A DNA stretch of 64,000 nt, taken from Immersiella caudata (taxonomy: Eukaryota; Ascomycota; Sordariomycetes; Sordariales; Lasiosphaeriaceae). A model generated the notes under the pieces. The model saw nothing but the letters and a program-made list of their open reading frames with translations, made no database searches and was not told the DNA's origin. Location: NCBI GenBank assembly GCA_030512335.1, contig JAULSU010000001.1, positions 744,001-808,000 on the forward strand. The letters are read 5' to 3'. Below, in pieces: positions 44,879-55,680 of this stretch. Within the stretch, counting starts at the first letter, position 1; the number at the start of each line of letters is the position of its first letter. The position numbers were made by a program, and so were the translations under genes.

Positions 44879-46036
44879 CTACGCAGCAGTCTTCGCCGCC
44901 TCCTCCCTCATCACCCTCCTCCAACTCTTCTCATATCCCCTTTCCACCCTCCACGCCTCCCCATCCCCCACAACCCTCTTCAACAGCCCCTCCCTCCATC
45001 CCCCAGCTGCTTCTTTGATCCAGTTGACACTCCCTAGATTCCACGCCAACAACCCCTCCGCCCTCGCTCCATCCTCATGCCTCAGCAATCCCACCGCTAC
45101 ATCCACCATGTCGTACCTGCCCTCGTCACGCACCGCGTAGAATACCGCTGCTGAGCACCCGCTGCAGAAATACCGCTCGACATCCTCCGAGCTTTGATAG
45201 AGCGCCAACTTTCCAAGCCTTGGGTCTCTCTCCTTTGCTAGAACCGCTTCCTTCAAAGCACCGACAGTGGTGGGTAGACTCCCCTCCATCTCCCCACCCT
45301 CCTTTGACCCCGGAAAGAGGATATGATCCAACTCTACAAACGTCCAGTTCACCACGTCAGCCCCAAACGACAATCTGCAGGGGTCACATCCATCTGTGGC
45401 TGCAAAGTACCGGTAGCTTTTCGAGTCGACGAACCACGGGAGGGATGTCTTCTCTCGGTCTTCCCAACCTGTAGCGCTGCGAATGACGAGGTTGACGCCG
45501 CCGCAGTGGCATTTCAGTGGTGTCAAGCTCGGTCTTGCTTTCGCACCGGGATCGGTTTTTGCAGAAGGAGGCCAGGAAGGGGGTATTGCGGAGCTTTTAT
45601 CCCTTCGGCCGGACCACCGCGGGATGGGATTCCCATCGGAGTCTTTAGCGAACCAAATGGTAGCGCCTCCGTCGAGGGTATCGGAGACGTAGCCGTGGTG
45701 TGAGTATGTTATTAGGTTCGGGGCATTGACGAGGGAACCGGTGACAATCTCGGGGAGGTCATCGGGCTGCGTGCCCTTGCAGAAGAGAAGGGTGGAGCAG
45801 GTCGGGCAGGAGAAGTAGTCCATGTTGGGAGAGAAGGGGTAGCGTTTGAGGACGGAGAGGTCTTCGGTTTGGTTGGGCCATGGGGCGCAGGGGAGGTAGA
45901 GCGCGCCGGTGGTGTGGCGGCAGGAGTCGCAGTGGCAGCAGGAGGCGGGGAGGGGGAGGGAGGAGGAGAGGGTGGTGGTGGTGAAGGTGTGTGCTTTGCA
46001 GAGGCAGTGGACTGTGATGGTTGTTCGGTCTGCCAT
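44879..46036 (-). CDS. Double GFA-domain (CENP-V/GFA) protein
   Basis: Single exon, 385 aa. Two GFA modules occur in tandem. The first (about 8-130) has 'CLC', 'CCHCDSCRHTTGA' and 'YFSCPTCSTLLFC'. The second (about 170-310) has 'LKCHCGGVNLVI', 'DGCDPCRLSFGADV' and 'YFCSGCSAAVFY'. GFA proteins carry zinc through such Cys clusters; the family is named after a glutathione-dependent formaldehyde-activating enzyme, but most fungal members are untested. Two-module versions are common in ascomycetes. Codons are C-ending at the 5' end and G-ending towards the 3' end. The protein is soluble and probably cytosolic. Confidence 0.9.
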   Translation of the reverse strand: MADRTTITVHCLCKAHTFTTTTLSSSLPLPASCCHCDSCRHTTGALYLPCAPWPNQTEDLSVLKRYPFSPNMDYFSCPTCSTLLFCKGTQPDDLPEIVTGSLVNAPNLITYSHHGYVSDTLDGGATIWFAKDSDGNPIPRWSGRRDKSSAIPPSWPPSAKTDPGAKARPSLTPLKCHCGGVNLVIRSATGWEDREKTSLPWFVDSKSYRYFAATDGCDPCRLSFGADVVNWTFVELDHILFPGSKEGGEMEGSLPTTVGALKEAVLAKERDPRLGKLALYQSSEDVERYFCSGCSAAVFYAVRDEGRYDMVDVAVGLLRHEDGARAEGLLAWNLGSVNWIKEAAGGWREGLLKRVVGDGEAWRVERGYEKSWRRVMREEAAKTAA

Positions 46037-46921
46037 TTTTTGTTATTTTTTTTAATAATTTTGAGTAAGGCCTGCTTGTTGGGATTCAAAATGACTTGTT
46101 GTGCGAGATGCGTGTTATTCCCCGCAAGCCATTGACGTCGTTGGTGCGCCCTTTTATGCCAAGAGATGCGGAGCCGATCGGCAACCGATTCCCTCCTTCG
46201 GCTCGGGTGCTACTTCACCCGGCTTACGGGGACGATGTTAAAGATACGGCAGATGCTTGCCGAAAAAGAAGGTTACGAAGGCGTATCTTAGCAGGTACGC
46301 CCTCTCGCGCAATAAGCGCTTCGTTCTTGTAAACAGCGCGCGTCTTATTTGTCAGAAGAGATTATGCAGCCGCTGACAGGCCCTCGCCGGTGCCGCCTCC
46401 TTGAGGGCAAGGCGATTGGTGGGTGTCATCATCCATTCCCGTCATGGTTTTAATGTAAACTGGGCCCTTTTCCTCTCTCCCTAGGAGCCTAAAATTTCTG
46501 GTCCCCCAGTCACACGTTGACGGCTCGGATCGAGGAACGGGTGAATGTGGTGAGTCGAATCTGGGTTTGATGGGCATGGTTAGAAGAAGGACTGACGCAG
46601 CGAGGGGAGAATAGGCCTGTGGTACCTCGAGTTTGTTGTCGATGATGAAGGACTGTGCAAGTGGCCAATAGTCAAGAAAGAGAAGGCGGAGCAGCAAAAC
46701 TGTCCCCGCCACTAGCTCGCTCTGAAGGATTGTGTTGGAGGAGGAAGGCTCGTCAGGAGGCGCGGACCAATCGGCAATGATGCACCCACGGATGCAATGG
46801 GAGTCGTTACAGATAAGAGCGGCGGTTTCCCACGGGCGGCGAGGGTTGTCGTCGTCGTTGTGAAGGGCGCGCTCGTATATATCCTCCTCTTGCTACGGCC
46901 TATCGTAGAAATGGTTTGGGA
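46037..46921. other. Intergenic, no gene seen
   Basis: About 885 bp, upstream of the GFA gene. Short frames on both strands lack bias. A purine-rich stretch occurs near 46800-46880. Confidence 0.45.
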
Positions 46922-47524
46922 TTATGATTGACCATCTGGGATAGGGAAAGGAATGATATGGGTGGCGCACCGACGGGGCATCCAGACCGTCCTAGGCAGC
47001 GTGGTAGCCTCGGACACAGCTTGGTCGGCTTCCATGAAGAGATCAGCGGATTCCCAGGGCGCCATCGGCCGGCCTCCAGCAAACCGTCCCGCGTTCGCTT
47101 GGATGTAGCTCGCGCCCAAATCAAGACACGAGTTGAGGTGCGTGTCGTCGGCTTCCGGCAAATCTCGGGTCTCGGCGGTGGGCGGGGCCGGCGCAGCTGG
47201 CGCAAAAACGAGGCCCGGCACATCTTTGTCCATGGGCGCGAGGTCGACGCACTCGGCAGGCAATTCTGGCAAGAGTTGGTATTGGAAAATTCGACGAAGC
47301 GCCAGAATGCCGACTCGCGCGGCGACCGAGGTGGTGCCCTGATGATGTGCTTCAAGGATAACGGCGATGCTCCATGGCGAAACGGCGAAAACGCTGACGT
47401 CAGCTACGGTCTGAAGAGGTTGTTTGGGTGTTTCTGAGCGCGTTGGTGGAGAGAAGGCCGCGATAACGGTAAGGTCAGGCGGTGCATGCGGGGTTAACCC
47501 CAGCCCGACAGCTTCCCCACCCAC
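46922..47524 (-). CDS. Possible 200-aa protein, unidentified
   Basis: A minus-strand open frame of 200 codons whose second half has fungal-like codon use ('MDKDVPGLVFAPAAPAPP', 'ADLFMEADQAVSEATTLP'). The first third looks less coding. I see no domain, signal peptide or membrane span. It may be a fragment of a larger gene with missed introns. It faces the decayed plus-strand region starting at about 47553. Confidence 0.35.
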   Translation of the reverse strand: MGGEAVGLGLTPHAPPDLTVIAAFSPPTRSETPKQPLQTVADVSVFAVSPWSIAVILEAHHQGTTSVAARVGILALRRIFQYQLLPELPAECVDLAPMDKDVPGLVFAPAAPAPPTAETRDLPEADDTHLNSCLDLGASYIQANAGRFAGGRPMAPWESADLFMEADQAVSEATTLPRTVWMPRRCATHIIPFPIPDGQS

Positions 47525-47552
47525 TCGTCCCGACCCTCCACCAGTGTTGATC

Positions 47553-48110
47553 CTAAATCGTCCAACTCATCCCAGAGGCTTGGATTGCGGCTAGCCGAAT
47601 GCAACGCGACAACCTCGCCGATGCCGTGCGAGAATGGCACGACCAAGCGCAAGAGCTTCCGAGCGGGGCGCTGCTGCTGCTCCATGTTGACACCACACCG
47701 TTCTCCGGGTCCAAGGCGACGGAAACGGCGGTTATGCATCTGCGGGTTGTCACCATTGCTTGCCCCGCCAACCAAGACCTCAACGAGCTGTTGCTCGCGC
47801 AGCTCAAAGTGGCCCGCGTCGTCGACGACAACAGCCTCAAAACGGCCGAAGAGATGATCGGTTGGGTCTGGCCACGACACGTGGGCGCCGCAAGACCGCT
47901 TTTGCACCATGGTCCACAACATGAAGCTTCGCGAGCCTACCTTCGCGGCCAGACCCGACGGAATTGGACACGTACGCTGACGTGGTGGGACCTTTCGTAC
48001 TTCCTTGGTCAAAGTACTTCATCATGGACACGTGCCTTTATTCCCAGGACTCGCCCCCCAAACTCCACATGCCACCCGTAAGGACCACGCGCCGCGCCTT
48101 TCCTCAGGGT
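47553..48110 (+). pseudogene. Decayed coding region, family not recognised
   Basis: The plus strand shows strong codon bias from about 47553 ('QRDNLADAVREWHDQAQELP', 'AEEMIGWVWPRHVGAARP'). It then continues best in a different frame from about 47955 ('TYADVVGPFVLPWSKYFIMD'). No start codon or intron joins them cleanly, so it looks like a frameshifted remnant. The opposite strand also stays open but with poor codon use. I cannot name the family. Confidence 0.35.
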
Positions 48111-48129
48111 TTGTTTTCAAGGAACATTA

Positions 48130-49106
48130 GGTTAGCGAGCCCTATTCCGGTAGCTGTGGTGCTGACGGCAAGCGGTCCTGGCGGCCGGCCGCACCCCAAC
48201 GAGATCATGCCTCCTTTTGCAGATACTGTTACAACGTTCCCACGTTCCCCCTGTCTCCCACATCTCGCCGACTGCGACCGCCTAGACTCCCTCAACTCGC
48301 CGCTTGCCCGGCTCAGTGAGTTGCAGGCGGCTTTCCCTATTCTCGAAACCCTAAGCACAAATGATAGGACAAGCGATGGCCCGGCCAACCACCTCTTCCA
48401 TCCCGGACGACCCTCCTCACTCATGCTCCGAGAGTATCCTGGCCGAGTTCCTTGCCAAATTCATCAACTCGCTGGTCTCCTCGTCTCAGCACTTCAACCC
48501 CTCCAAGTGCCCAGCCTACACGTCGTTCAGCCACCAGCGCCGGTTCAGGTTCGGGCCGGGCCGCGGTCCTCGACAACGGCCGACCGGGTCCTTCAACGCT
48601 GGCGTTGACGGCTACATGGTCCGGCCCAGGCGGCCTTTCTCGATCTGGATCATCCACGAGGTCAAGCAAGCGACGCGGGTCAAGTCCAACCCCGCAGCCT
48701 CGACGTCAAGAAGCGTGCGAGCTCGCCGCATGGGCCTATGGATCCCGCGCCGAGCCCAGCGCCGGGATGGGGAGAACTGGGTACGCACACAGTTTTGCTT
48801 ATTTATCTATCAGTTTAACTCACATGTGACAGCGCATAGATCATTAACGGTATGACTGCTCTTGCTCGCGCTCGACAAGACCGAGTTTTGGTTCACCTCG
48901 GCCGTGTGACTACGCTGTGGCTAGACTATATTGGCAACTTGCAATCTCCCGTCCTTCCTACGGACGGTACCAACCCCCTAGAGCCGGATTGCTTCCTACA
49001 GACGTACGAGTACGGCCCGTTCCACGTTTACGACCGACGGCACTTGATGATGGTTGGCCTTGCCATTGTCTCCCTTGCAGTTCACGATGACCGCTCACGT
49101 CGATGA
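48130..49106 (+). pseudogene. Frameshifted fungal gene with PD-(D/E)XK-like EVK motif
   Basis: Blocks in order: 'LARLSELQAAFPILETLS' (about 48310, one frame), then after a frame change 'SCSESILAEFLAKFINSLVS' (about 48420) and 'RPFSIWIIHEVKQATRVKSN' (about 48630). A 'RQEACELAAWAYG' block follows in a second frame (about 48705). After a plausible intron (GTACGC...CATAG, about 48782-48838) come 'LDYIGNLQSPVLP' and 'FLQTYEYGPFHVYDRRHL' to a stop at 49104. The layout resembles a fungal family whose central E-x-K lies in a PD-(D/E)XK-like fold. Two frame changes make an intact product unlikely. Some could be assembly errors. The family name is unsure. Confidence 0.45.
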
Positions 49107-50131
49107 TGTTCGTCGTGGATATATCGGTGGGCTTGGGATTACGCTGTAGCCCTTGCGCACTAGGCGTCTATTCCTGCACCCCTCAGAACAGAGCTCCGGC
49201 ACTCGATTGAATTTTCAGCCTTGGGAGCAGCTGCGACCGCAGTCGCGATTCATGAGTTGTGGAGAACGACATCGGAGGCCAAGGAGTCGGCGAGGCTCAG
49301 TCTGCGGGAGCGGCAATGGCAACTACGGTAAGGGCGGCAAACCCAGACAAGGGATCTTCATTTTGAGTTTAAGTTGCGTGCATCTGTAACTTTCGTCCTC
49401 CTCTTCCTTGCCTGCCTCCCCCAAGTTCACCCTCATGAGGTTTAAAGCCTGGTTTCCTCCCCCTTCCTACTTAGCTGCTGGCCCCTTTATGAGACCCATC
49501 CCAATTCTTGCGGTACCCATCGGTAGCCCGTCCTCGACCGGGCGACTCACCCTGCCCACCGCCGCCGGCTCTTGGACCACATGGTCGAATCAGCAGTTGT
49601 GCCATGTAATGGTCCGATAGGGCATTCATTTCCGCCAGCTTCTCAGACCTGACTATTCGCAGGGGAGCATATTATGTCCCATTTTCAAAGCTAGAGTGGA
49701 GAGTGTGATCTCTGTTGGCTGTATCGTGTTGTTACTGCTCTGCTTGCTCCTTGTAAAGCTCAAGCCGCCCTGCTTCGCTCTATATCAACGGCTGTCACTC
49801 CTTCTCCGGCGAGCTTTGCACTCCAGATACTTCTCGATACACTGTCGACAGTGGTATGTCGCACTGCCCGGGAATCTCTTTCTCGAAACCGCCGATCGCT
49901 ACCAGGCTAGACTTCTCTGAAATGAGAACTAGTTCGGCTCATGCGTGACAGCACTGATTTGCAGATGCAGGCCCTATACTGACTTATAGTGATATTATTG
50001 TTCCGGTTTAGCGGACGACTTGGCCTGTAATTCAGATTTAGGTAGAAAGGCCCTGCATCACACAGCCTTTTTGTATTACGCAGCGCAAAATTCAAATGCC
50101 ATCCTCATAGAGTGTGCCGAGAGCGAGAGGA
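49107..50131. other. 1-kb intergenic region
   Basis: No gene recognised; AT content rises towards 49920-50100, where the carboxylesterase transcript (minus strand) probably ends. Confidence 0.5.
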
Positions 50132-51658
50132 TCAACGAAAAGGGGATGGCAATGAGTTACATTCTCTCTCCATCTCCGTCGTATCAAGCAGTCTCGCGGG
50201 AACGCCATTCCCAAACTCGACCACTCGGCCACCAGCCACCTGATCCCATGCGTCCCAGCCCTCGATGGACGGCTTCTCGCCCGCTGTTGCCACAAAGGCG
50301 TGCCACGCACCCTGCATGGCATGGCTCGTCTCATACTCCAACTCCGTTGAGGTGTCACGATACAGAGAATGGGTGCCAAAAACCAGTGGCAACTCTGCCC
50401 CGTGCCAAGCTCCCATCCAAGGTCGGGGACTGATGTTCGTGAAGTTCCCGGAGTAGAGGTAACGATATACCGGACCAGTTTTAGCATTGGTGCGAACCTT
50501 GGCAGACTGATAGGACGGGCAGAAAAACCAAGTCATGGTGATAAGATCCGCAACGGTGGTGTCGACGCCGTCAGGGTTGTAAGGGACAAAGATCTCGCCG
50601 TCTTGGGCATTGCTGCCGATGAGCACTGGGATGCGAGCCACCTTGCCTTCTTCTGCTAAAGCTGTGTAGTTGGCGAAAACAGTGCGGTTGTCCACGATGG
50701 GCGAGAAGGTGATTATCGGCGTCTTGCCATCATCGCTGTATACACGCATGAAGTCTTGCATGGCGGAGGCGTTCACTTGACGCATGCACGAGAGCTCGGC
50801 GGCCGGATTGAGGTCGCCGCAGCCGAATTGCTCCGCCATGAAGGTGAAATTCGCATGAGCTGGATCCTTGGTGAGGATGTCGATGAACTCGTTGCCAGAG
50901 TCCATGATGAGGCTGTTCAGAATGGGGTCATCGCGGTACATGTAGCTGTAATAAGCCATGGCAACGGCCCCGGAGCTCATGCCCCAGGCGCCGATACGAT
51001 TGGGGTCTCCTCCAAACGCGGCAATGTTGTCACGCAGCCATTCGACAGCCATTCTTTGGTCCAACAACCCAACATTCTGTTCCTCCAAGGGCAGACCCGC
51101 GGCGTTAGGATAGCCGAAGATGTTGCCGCGGTGGTTGAACGTGACGACGATGAGGTTCTGAGTGCGCTGAATCCACTGCGTCGGAATCTGATACGGCACG
51201 TCGGTGCCCCCATTGAGAAAGGCCCCGCCGTAAAAGAACACCAGGACGGGGAGACCCTTTTTCTTCGGATTGCGCGGGGCCCAGATGCTGAGGGTCAAGC
51301 AGTCCTCGCTAGTGTGGAGGGGATCCGACGCATTCGAGCCGCCGATGTTGAACTCGAGAACGTCATTGATGATGATGTTAGGAGTGCTTCCAATATACTG
51401 CATACAGCTCGGCGGCATCTTTGTCGCGTTCAGACTACCAAAAGGGAGCGCTCGCTGCGGAGGAGCAAACCGCAGGTCGCCGAGCGGTGGCTTGGCATAT
51501 GGGATACCGAGAAACTGACGCACGGCAGGCCTCGCGCCGTCAATGATGCCGCGGATTATTCCATTGGTAGTTAGAACGAGACCTTTGTTGTCAAGCTTGG
51601 GTGCTGCGGAGGTGGAAGTCAGCAATGAGGATATGGCGAAGAGAAGAATGGTTCGCAT
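50132..51658 (-). CDS. Secreted type-B carboxylesterase/lipase
   Basis: Single exon, 508 aa. An N-terminal signal ('ILLFAISSLLTSTSAAP') precedes the alpha/beta-hydrolase of the cholinesterase type. Seen motifs: 'FLGIPYAKPPLGDLRF', the second family signature 'EDCLTLSIWAP' (about 118), the oxyanion 'VFFYGGAFLNGG' (about 140), and the nucleophile elbow G-M-S-S-G with Ser228 in place of the usual G-E-S-A-G. The catalytic acid is likely the Glu in 'GSNAQDGEIF' and the His is in 'AWHGAELPLVFG'. Six or more N-glycosylation sequons fit secretion. Such enzymes hydrolyse esters or lipids outside the cell; the substrate is unknown. Confidence 0.92.
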   Translation of the reverse strand: MRTILLFAISSLLTSTSAAPKLDNKGLVLTTNGIIRGIIDGARPAVRQFLGIPYAKPPLGDLRFAPPQRALPFGSLNATKMPPSCMQYIGSTPNIIINDVLEFNIGGSNASDPLHTSEDCLTLSIWAPRNPKKKGLPVLVFFYGGAFLNGGTDVPYQIPTQWIQRTQNLIVVTFNHRGNIFGYPNAAGLPLEEQNVGLLDQRMAVEWLRDNIAAFGGDPNRIGAWGMSSGAVAMAYYSYMYRDDPILNSLIMDSGNEFIDILTKDPAHANFTFMAEQFGCGDLNPAAELSCMRQVNASAMQDFMRVYSDDGKTPIITFSPIVDNRTVFANYTALAEEGKVARIPVLIGSNAQDGEIFVPYNPDGVDTTVADLITMTWFFCPSYQSAKVRTNAKTGPVYRYLYSGNFTNISPRPWMGAWHGAELPLVFGTHSLYRDTSTELEYETSHAMQGAWHAFVATAGEKPSIEGWDAWDQVAGGRVVEFGNGVPARLLDTTEMERECNSLPSPFR

Positions 51659-52407
51659 TTTGGGCCAGGCAACGCGACAAACGCGTCGAAGGGCGAAACC
51701 TCTCTGCCCGCCGCCAACTGGCCAACAAACCGGTGATATAGATCCATGGTGTTGAGAAGGATGGGTCTCGCTTATGCCAAGGCACGGCTAGAAACAACGA
51801 TGCGCGGGTTAGCGCAAATTTGAGCAGACGTCTTCGGACTTGGCACTTGAAGATGAAAGCGACCCGCCTCGCCGGGTCTCCAGCACCAGCAACACTTAGT
51901 GCAGGAACTGCCAGCGCACTGTCAGCGCACTATGCATTTGGGTGGGTCGTTGCTGGTCTGTGCGGGGAATTGGCCCACGTCATTCACCATCCCTCGCTTG
52001 CTGGTTCCGCCCATTTTCCAACCCAAAACGGCCTGCCAATGTTCTTATTTTCTGAGAATGGCTACTTTTGATCTTGACGGGCCAGTCGGTGGCCGTCAAT
52101 GGGCCACGGGAGGGAAATGACCCACCGCAACCGGCGCCATTTCGACCAGTTTTGAGTTCTTGGGGTGCTCCGCCACAGAGCAAGACTCCACGACTCACCC
52201 AAACGCCAAATCACTCAGCTTCCCCCGGATGGGCCGGGGGTCCCTCTCCACTTCGTCATCCTCGCTCTTTTCTGCGCGTACCCTCGAATATTGCCGGTAC
52301 ACCTCCCTCAGCTTGCCATCGGACGCCGTATGACCCTGTCGCAAGGTCGCGCCTGAGCTGATGCGGCCGGTACCCCGCATTATCCGCCCCTCCACCAGGA
52401 CGTGAAG
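51659..52407. other. Divergent promoter region
   Basis: About 750 bp between two divergent secreted-enzyme genes. No gene is seen. Confidence 0.5.
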
Positions 52408-53320
52408 ATGCGGGCCTCATCCCTGATCCCCGCCCTGCTCGTGCTCTGCAGGGCAGGCGCGCAGGCCAAAGACGTTCCACAGAGCCTCCGAGACTTGTAC
52501 AACGCGATAAAGGACAAGGGATCGTGCTCAGACGAGCTGGCTAATGGGTTTTGGGCAACGGCCAGTGGTACCAACAGTGAGTCTGACGGTCCCCCGCGGC
52601 ACTGACGTGACATGCATCTAATGGGCCTCTGCAGCGTTCTCATATTGTGGTGACCGCCGTGACGATGGAATTATCTACCTACAGGGGAAGAATGGGGCGT
52701 TGGCCGATATGGACATCGACTGCGACGGCGTTCAGGGCGGACCGGCCGACGATGGCCGCTGTGCATTCAACAGATCTCCCGACTTGCAGGACACTACCGC
52801 TTTCCAGAATACTGTCGCACGGTACCGAGCCGGTGTGAGCGATTTAAACACCTACATCCACCCGTACGTAGTCTTTGGGAACTCTGGTAGCAAGGAAGGG
52901 TGGCGAACCTTCGACCCAACGAAATACGGAGTGCGGCCCCTGAGCGTCATGGCCGTGATCTGCAACGATAAGCTGGTCTATGGAGTCTGGGGAGACACGA
53001 ATGGAGATGACGGCAACCATCCCATGGTTGGAGAAACATCACTTGCGCTGGCTACGGCTTGCTATGGGGATAGCATGACGGGCTCTAATGGCCACAGTAC
53101 AACGGACGTTCTCTACCTCGCGTTCACCAAGCCAGAGGCAGTTCCTGGCGCGAGGGGCGTAGATTGGAACGCATCCGACTACGACACCTTCGCAAGGAGT
53201 ATCGAGCAGCTCGGCAACCGCTTGGTCGACGGAATCGGCAGTCCTGCGAGCAGGACGCCCACTGAGTGGCACGTGGTTCTCGCCGCCGCTATTTTGAGCA
53301 TGATCTGGGTCACAATATGA
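52408..53320 (+). CDS. GH75 endo-chitosanase with hydrophobic C-terminus
   Basis: Two exons, 52408-52576 and 52635-53320, give 284 aa. The intron (GTGAGT...CTGCAG) splits the Thr codon before 'FSYCGDRRDDGIIYLQG'. The signal peptide is 'MRASSLIPALLVLCRAGAQA'. GH75 blocks are clear: 'ADMDIDCDGVQGG', 'YIHPYVVFGN', 'GVRPLSVMAVICNDKLVYG' and 'VWGDTNGDDGNHPMVGE', holding the catalytic Asp and Glu. The enzyme cuts chitosan, either in the fungus's own wall or in prey and hyphal debris. The last 17 residues are hydrophobic ('VVLAAAILSMIWVTI') after a Ser-rich linker, so the protein may be GPI-anchored or membrane-held, unlike most secreted members. Confidence 0.92.
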
Positions 53321-53690
53321 CGGAGGTGTTTATTCTTCTCTGCATATATGGAGCATAGATGGAGTTGGACACGCTTCTTGGATCCTCATTTGGTGGCGGC
53401 CGTTACACGTGATATGTATTCGTGGCGCTGGGGCAAGCCTCTGGAGGCGCTCTGGGGTTTCACGAGGGAATCTCGAGAGAAGATGGCTTCATTAGGCTTT
53501 ATCACGGAGTAACCCAATATCTGCCTTCCCGATACCGACGCCATTTGCGTTTTGCTCAACCTTGTGCCTTTCGGCAGTGGCACCCTTTCCCAACGCAGCG
53601 ATATAAAACCCTCCTACTCTCCTCGGTCTCCTCTTTTTTTTTTCCTCGCCGTTTCATCGACCCCATCACGACCTAGCTATCGTCGACACA
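53321..53690. other. Spacer with CFEM promoter
   Basis: Holds the TATA-like box noted separately and a long pyrimidine tract just before the start at 53691. No gene is seen. Confidence 0.55.
53602..53607 (+). promoter_or_regulatory. TATA-like box of the CFEM gene
   Basis: TATAAA lies 84 bp upstream of the modelled start and just before a CT-rich leader, a usual core-promoter layout for highly expressed fungal surface proteins. Confidence 0.5.
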
Positions 53691-54479
53691 ATGAAGCACA
53701 TCGCCATCGTTTCCTTCGTCGCGGCTACCGCGTTAGCCCAGAACATTTCCGATGTTCCTGAGTGCGGGGTGGGATGCCCTCCCCATGTGCCTCCGCAATT
53801 TCGGCATCGGACTGACCATCTCTCTCCAGCGACTCTGCCTCGGCAACATGATTGCACTCTCGTCCTCTCTCGGCTGCCCCTTTGTTGACGGGTTAGCGGA
53901 CCCCGCATGCCTCTGCAGTAAGCCCGACTTCAACTACGGGATCCGCGATTGCACAGCAGAATCCTGCGCACCACAGGACTTGGCCCCTGTCATCAATTTC
54001 ACCGCAGCGATGTGCGCGGCCAACGGTATCATTTCCACCCTTATCCGCCCCCGTGAAAGGGTAGAAAGCTGACACACTCAGGACTCCCAGCCGCGATCGT
54101 CCCTCTGAAACCCGGCCCAGTCGTGCCCACATCCGTCCCTCCAGTCGTCGACTCCGTAGTCCCCGAGAAGACAGTCACCCCTGATACGGTCGCTACTTTC
54201 ACGAGCGGTAGCTTGACCATGACTACCACGCTTCCCGCGACGCTTGTTTTCGGCACATCAGGCGCAATTGCCAAGACGCAGGAGGATGCCGAGAGCACTC
54301 TGTCCAGGGCAGCCACCAGCCTCCGGGGGGCGGCAGCTTCGGATGTCCGTTCGACTCTCTCGACCTCGATCGCTGCGCCCAAGTCAACATCGGAGGCCGT
54401 CGCTGCGCCTCTCGTCACGGTCGGTGCTGACACGCTGTTCGCTGGCGCGGTTGGAGTTGTTGCTATGCTAGCTATGTGA
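53691..54479 (+). CDS. CFEM-domain surface protein
   Basis: Three exons, 53691-53768, 53830-54025 and 54082-54479, give 223 aa. After the signal peptide 'MKHIAIVSFVAATALAQ' the CFEM domain has its eight cysteines, including 'DVPECG', 'LCLGNMI', 'LGCPFVDG', 'PACLCSKPDF', 'DCTAESCAP' and 'AAMCAANG'. Splicing is needed to bring them together. The Asp in 'GLADPACLC' is at the position used for haem iron binding in the family. A Ser/Thr-rich stalk and a C-terminal hydrophobic tail ('LFAGAVGVVAMLAM') indicate a GPI anchor. CFEM proteins take part in haem uptake or in host interaction; which applies here is unknown. Confidence 0.92.
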
Positions 54480-55680
54480 GATTGCGCAAGGGCGGAGCAG
54501 GAGTCTACCGTGTACGTCCCCAGATGGCCTGGAATTGTGTCGAGCATTGTGTTGAGTCGGACGTACTCGATCGGATAGGTAGCAACGGGAATTCGCCTTC
54601 CAGCGTTTTATGTTTATGAACTTGGCCAGAACGCAGGGCTCGCAGGAGTCATCCTCGTATGGCCACTGGGTTAGACATATTAGTACCAATGTTTGCTTGC
54701 TTGTTTGTTTGCCGGAGCGCTGTCATCACGGATTGTTTTCCCCAGTGCATTGAATCCGAAGTCACAAACCCCTTATGACTGCGGGTGAGAAACCATGACC
54801 GCCAACCACGCCGCCGCTAGCATTATCACGGGACAAACAATCACCATAGTCGCGTCGCAGCAGATATAAGATTGGAATGTTTTTTTCGAACCTTATTTCG
54901 TTTTGACATACATTGCGTTTATTTATGGCTTGCAGCCATAAGTCCAAAATCCAAAGCTACACATTTCTTCCTCATATTGCAGTGCCCTTTGTTGTGCGAA
55001 ACGACGTCGCATCAGCCGTGGGGTTTTGTTTCCTTCGGCTTCAACAATTCTCTGAGATCAAGTCCCTCCGACAGCTCAAAGGGTTCTGGTAATTCAAAGG
55101 ACTCCAACTCGGTAGCTTCTGAGACATCTCGGGCCCCCCCCCCCCGCGAACAGCGCCCCCTCCACGGACAGCGGCCAAAGCATCAACACTCTAGCAAGAA
55201 CTGGATGGAAATGCCATCACTGCGAAACAGTCAATCGGACGGATAATCAGGGCATTCCATTCCAAAATCTAGAAACCGATGCGCATGGGAACCATCGACG
55301 TGATGAACAGGGGAGGTTGACTTTTCGTCCATATGCGTATCTTCCCTATACCTGTTATGATGGCCACTGCGCTCCATTTTGCGAGCCCCTCAACGACCAT
55401 TGCTCAATCTTGTGGGTCGTTTGTCGTGATAGAGGCGTGACTTTGCGCTGAAAGAGGGGAAACTTTAGCCATCAACTCTGCTGGTCTTTTTTTTTTTGAG
55501 AGAGAGAGAGAGGGAGAGGGGGGGAGGGAGAGAGAGAGAGGGAGAGGGAGAGAGAGAGGGAGAGAGAGAGAGGGAGAGAGAGAGAAGCGGGGGAGGGGAT
55601 AGATGACCCCCACGATGATCTCTACACACCTAGGTGCTGCTGAACGCTGTAAAAATCGGGTGCAAAGGCGCAGTTGGCTC
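54480..55680. other. 1.2-kb intergenic with 12-C run and GA microsatellite
   Basis: Contains a run of 12 C at 55134-55145 and the GA tract at 55498-55587. No gene is supported. Confidence 0.5.
55498..55587. repeat. GA/GGGA microsatellite
   Basis: About 90 bp of near-pure purine on the plus strand, made of GA and GGGA units, preceded by a T run. It lies just past the end of the minus-strand fragment at 55681-56240. Confidence 0.95.

Noticed and set aside
44424..45140. 238-codon plus-strand open frame
   Set aside because: Crosses the spacer and the antisense of the GFA gene; no codon bias or domain.
47494..48012. 172-codon minus-strand open frame
   Set aside because: Opposite a plus-strand stretch with much better codon use.
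50756..51574. 272-codon plus-strand open frame
   Set aside because: Exactly opposite the carboxylesterase exon, with poor composition; a shadow of that gene.
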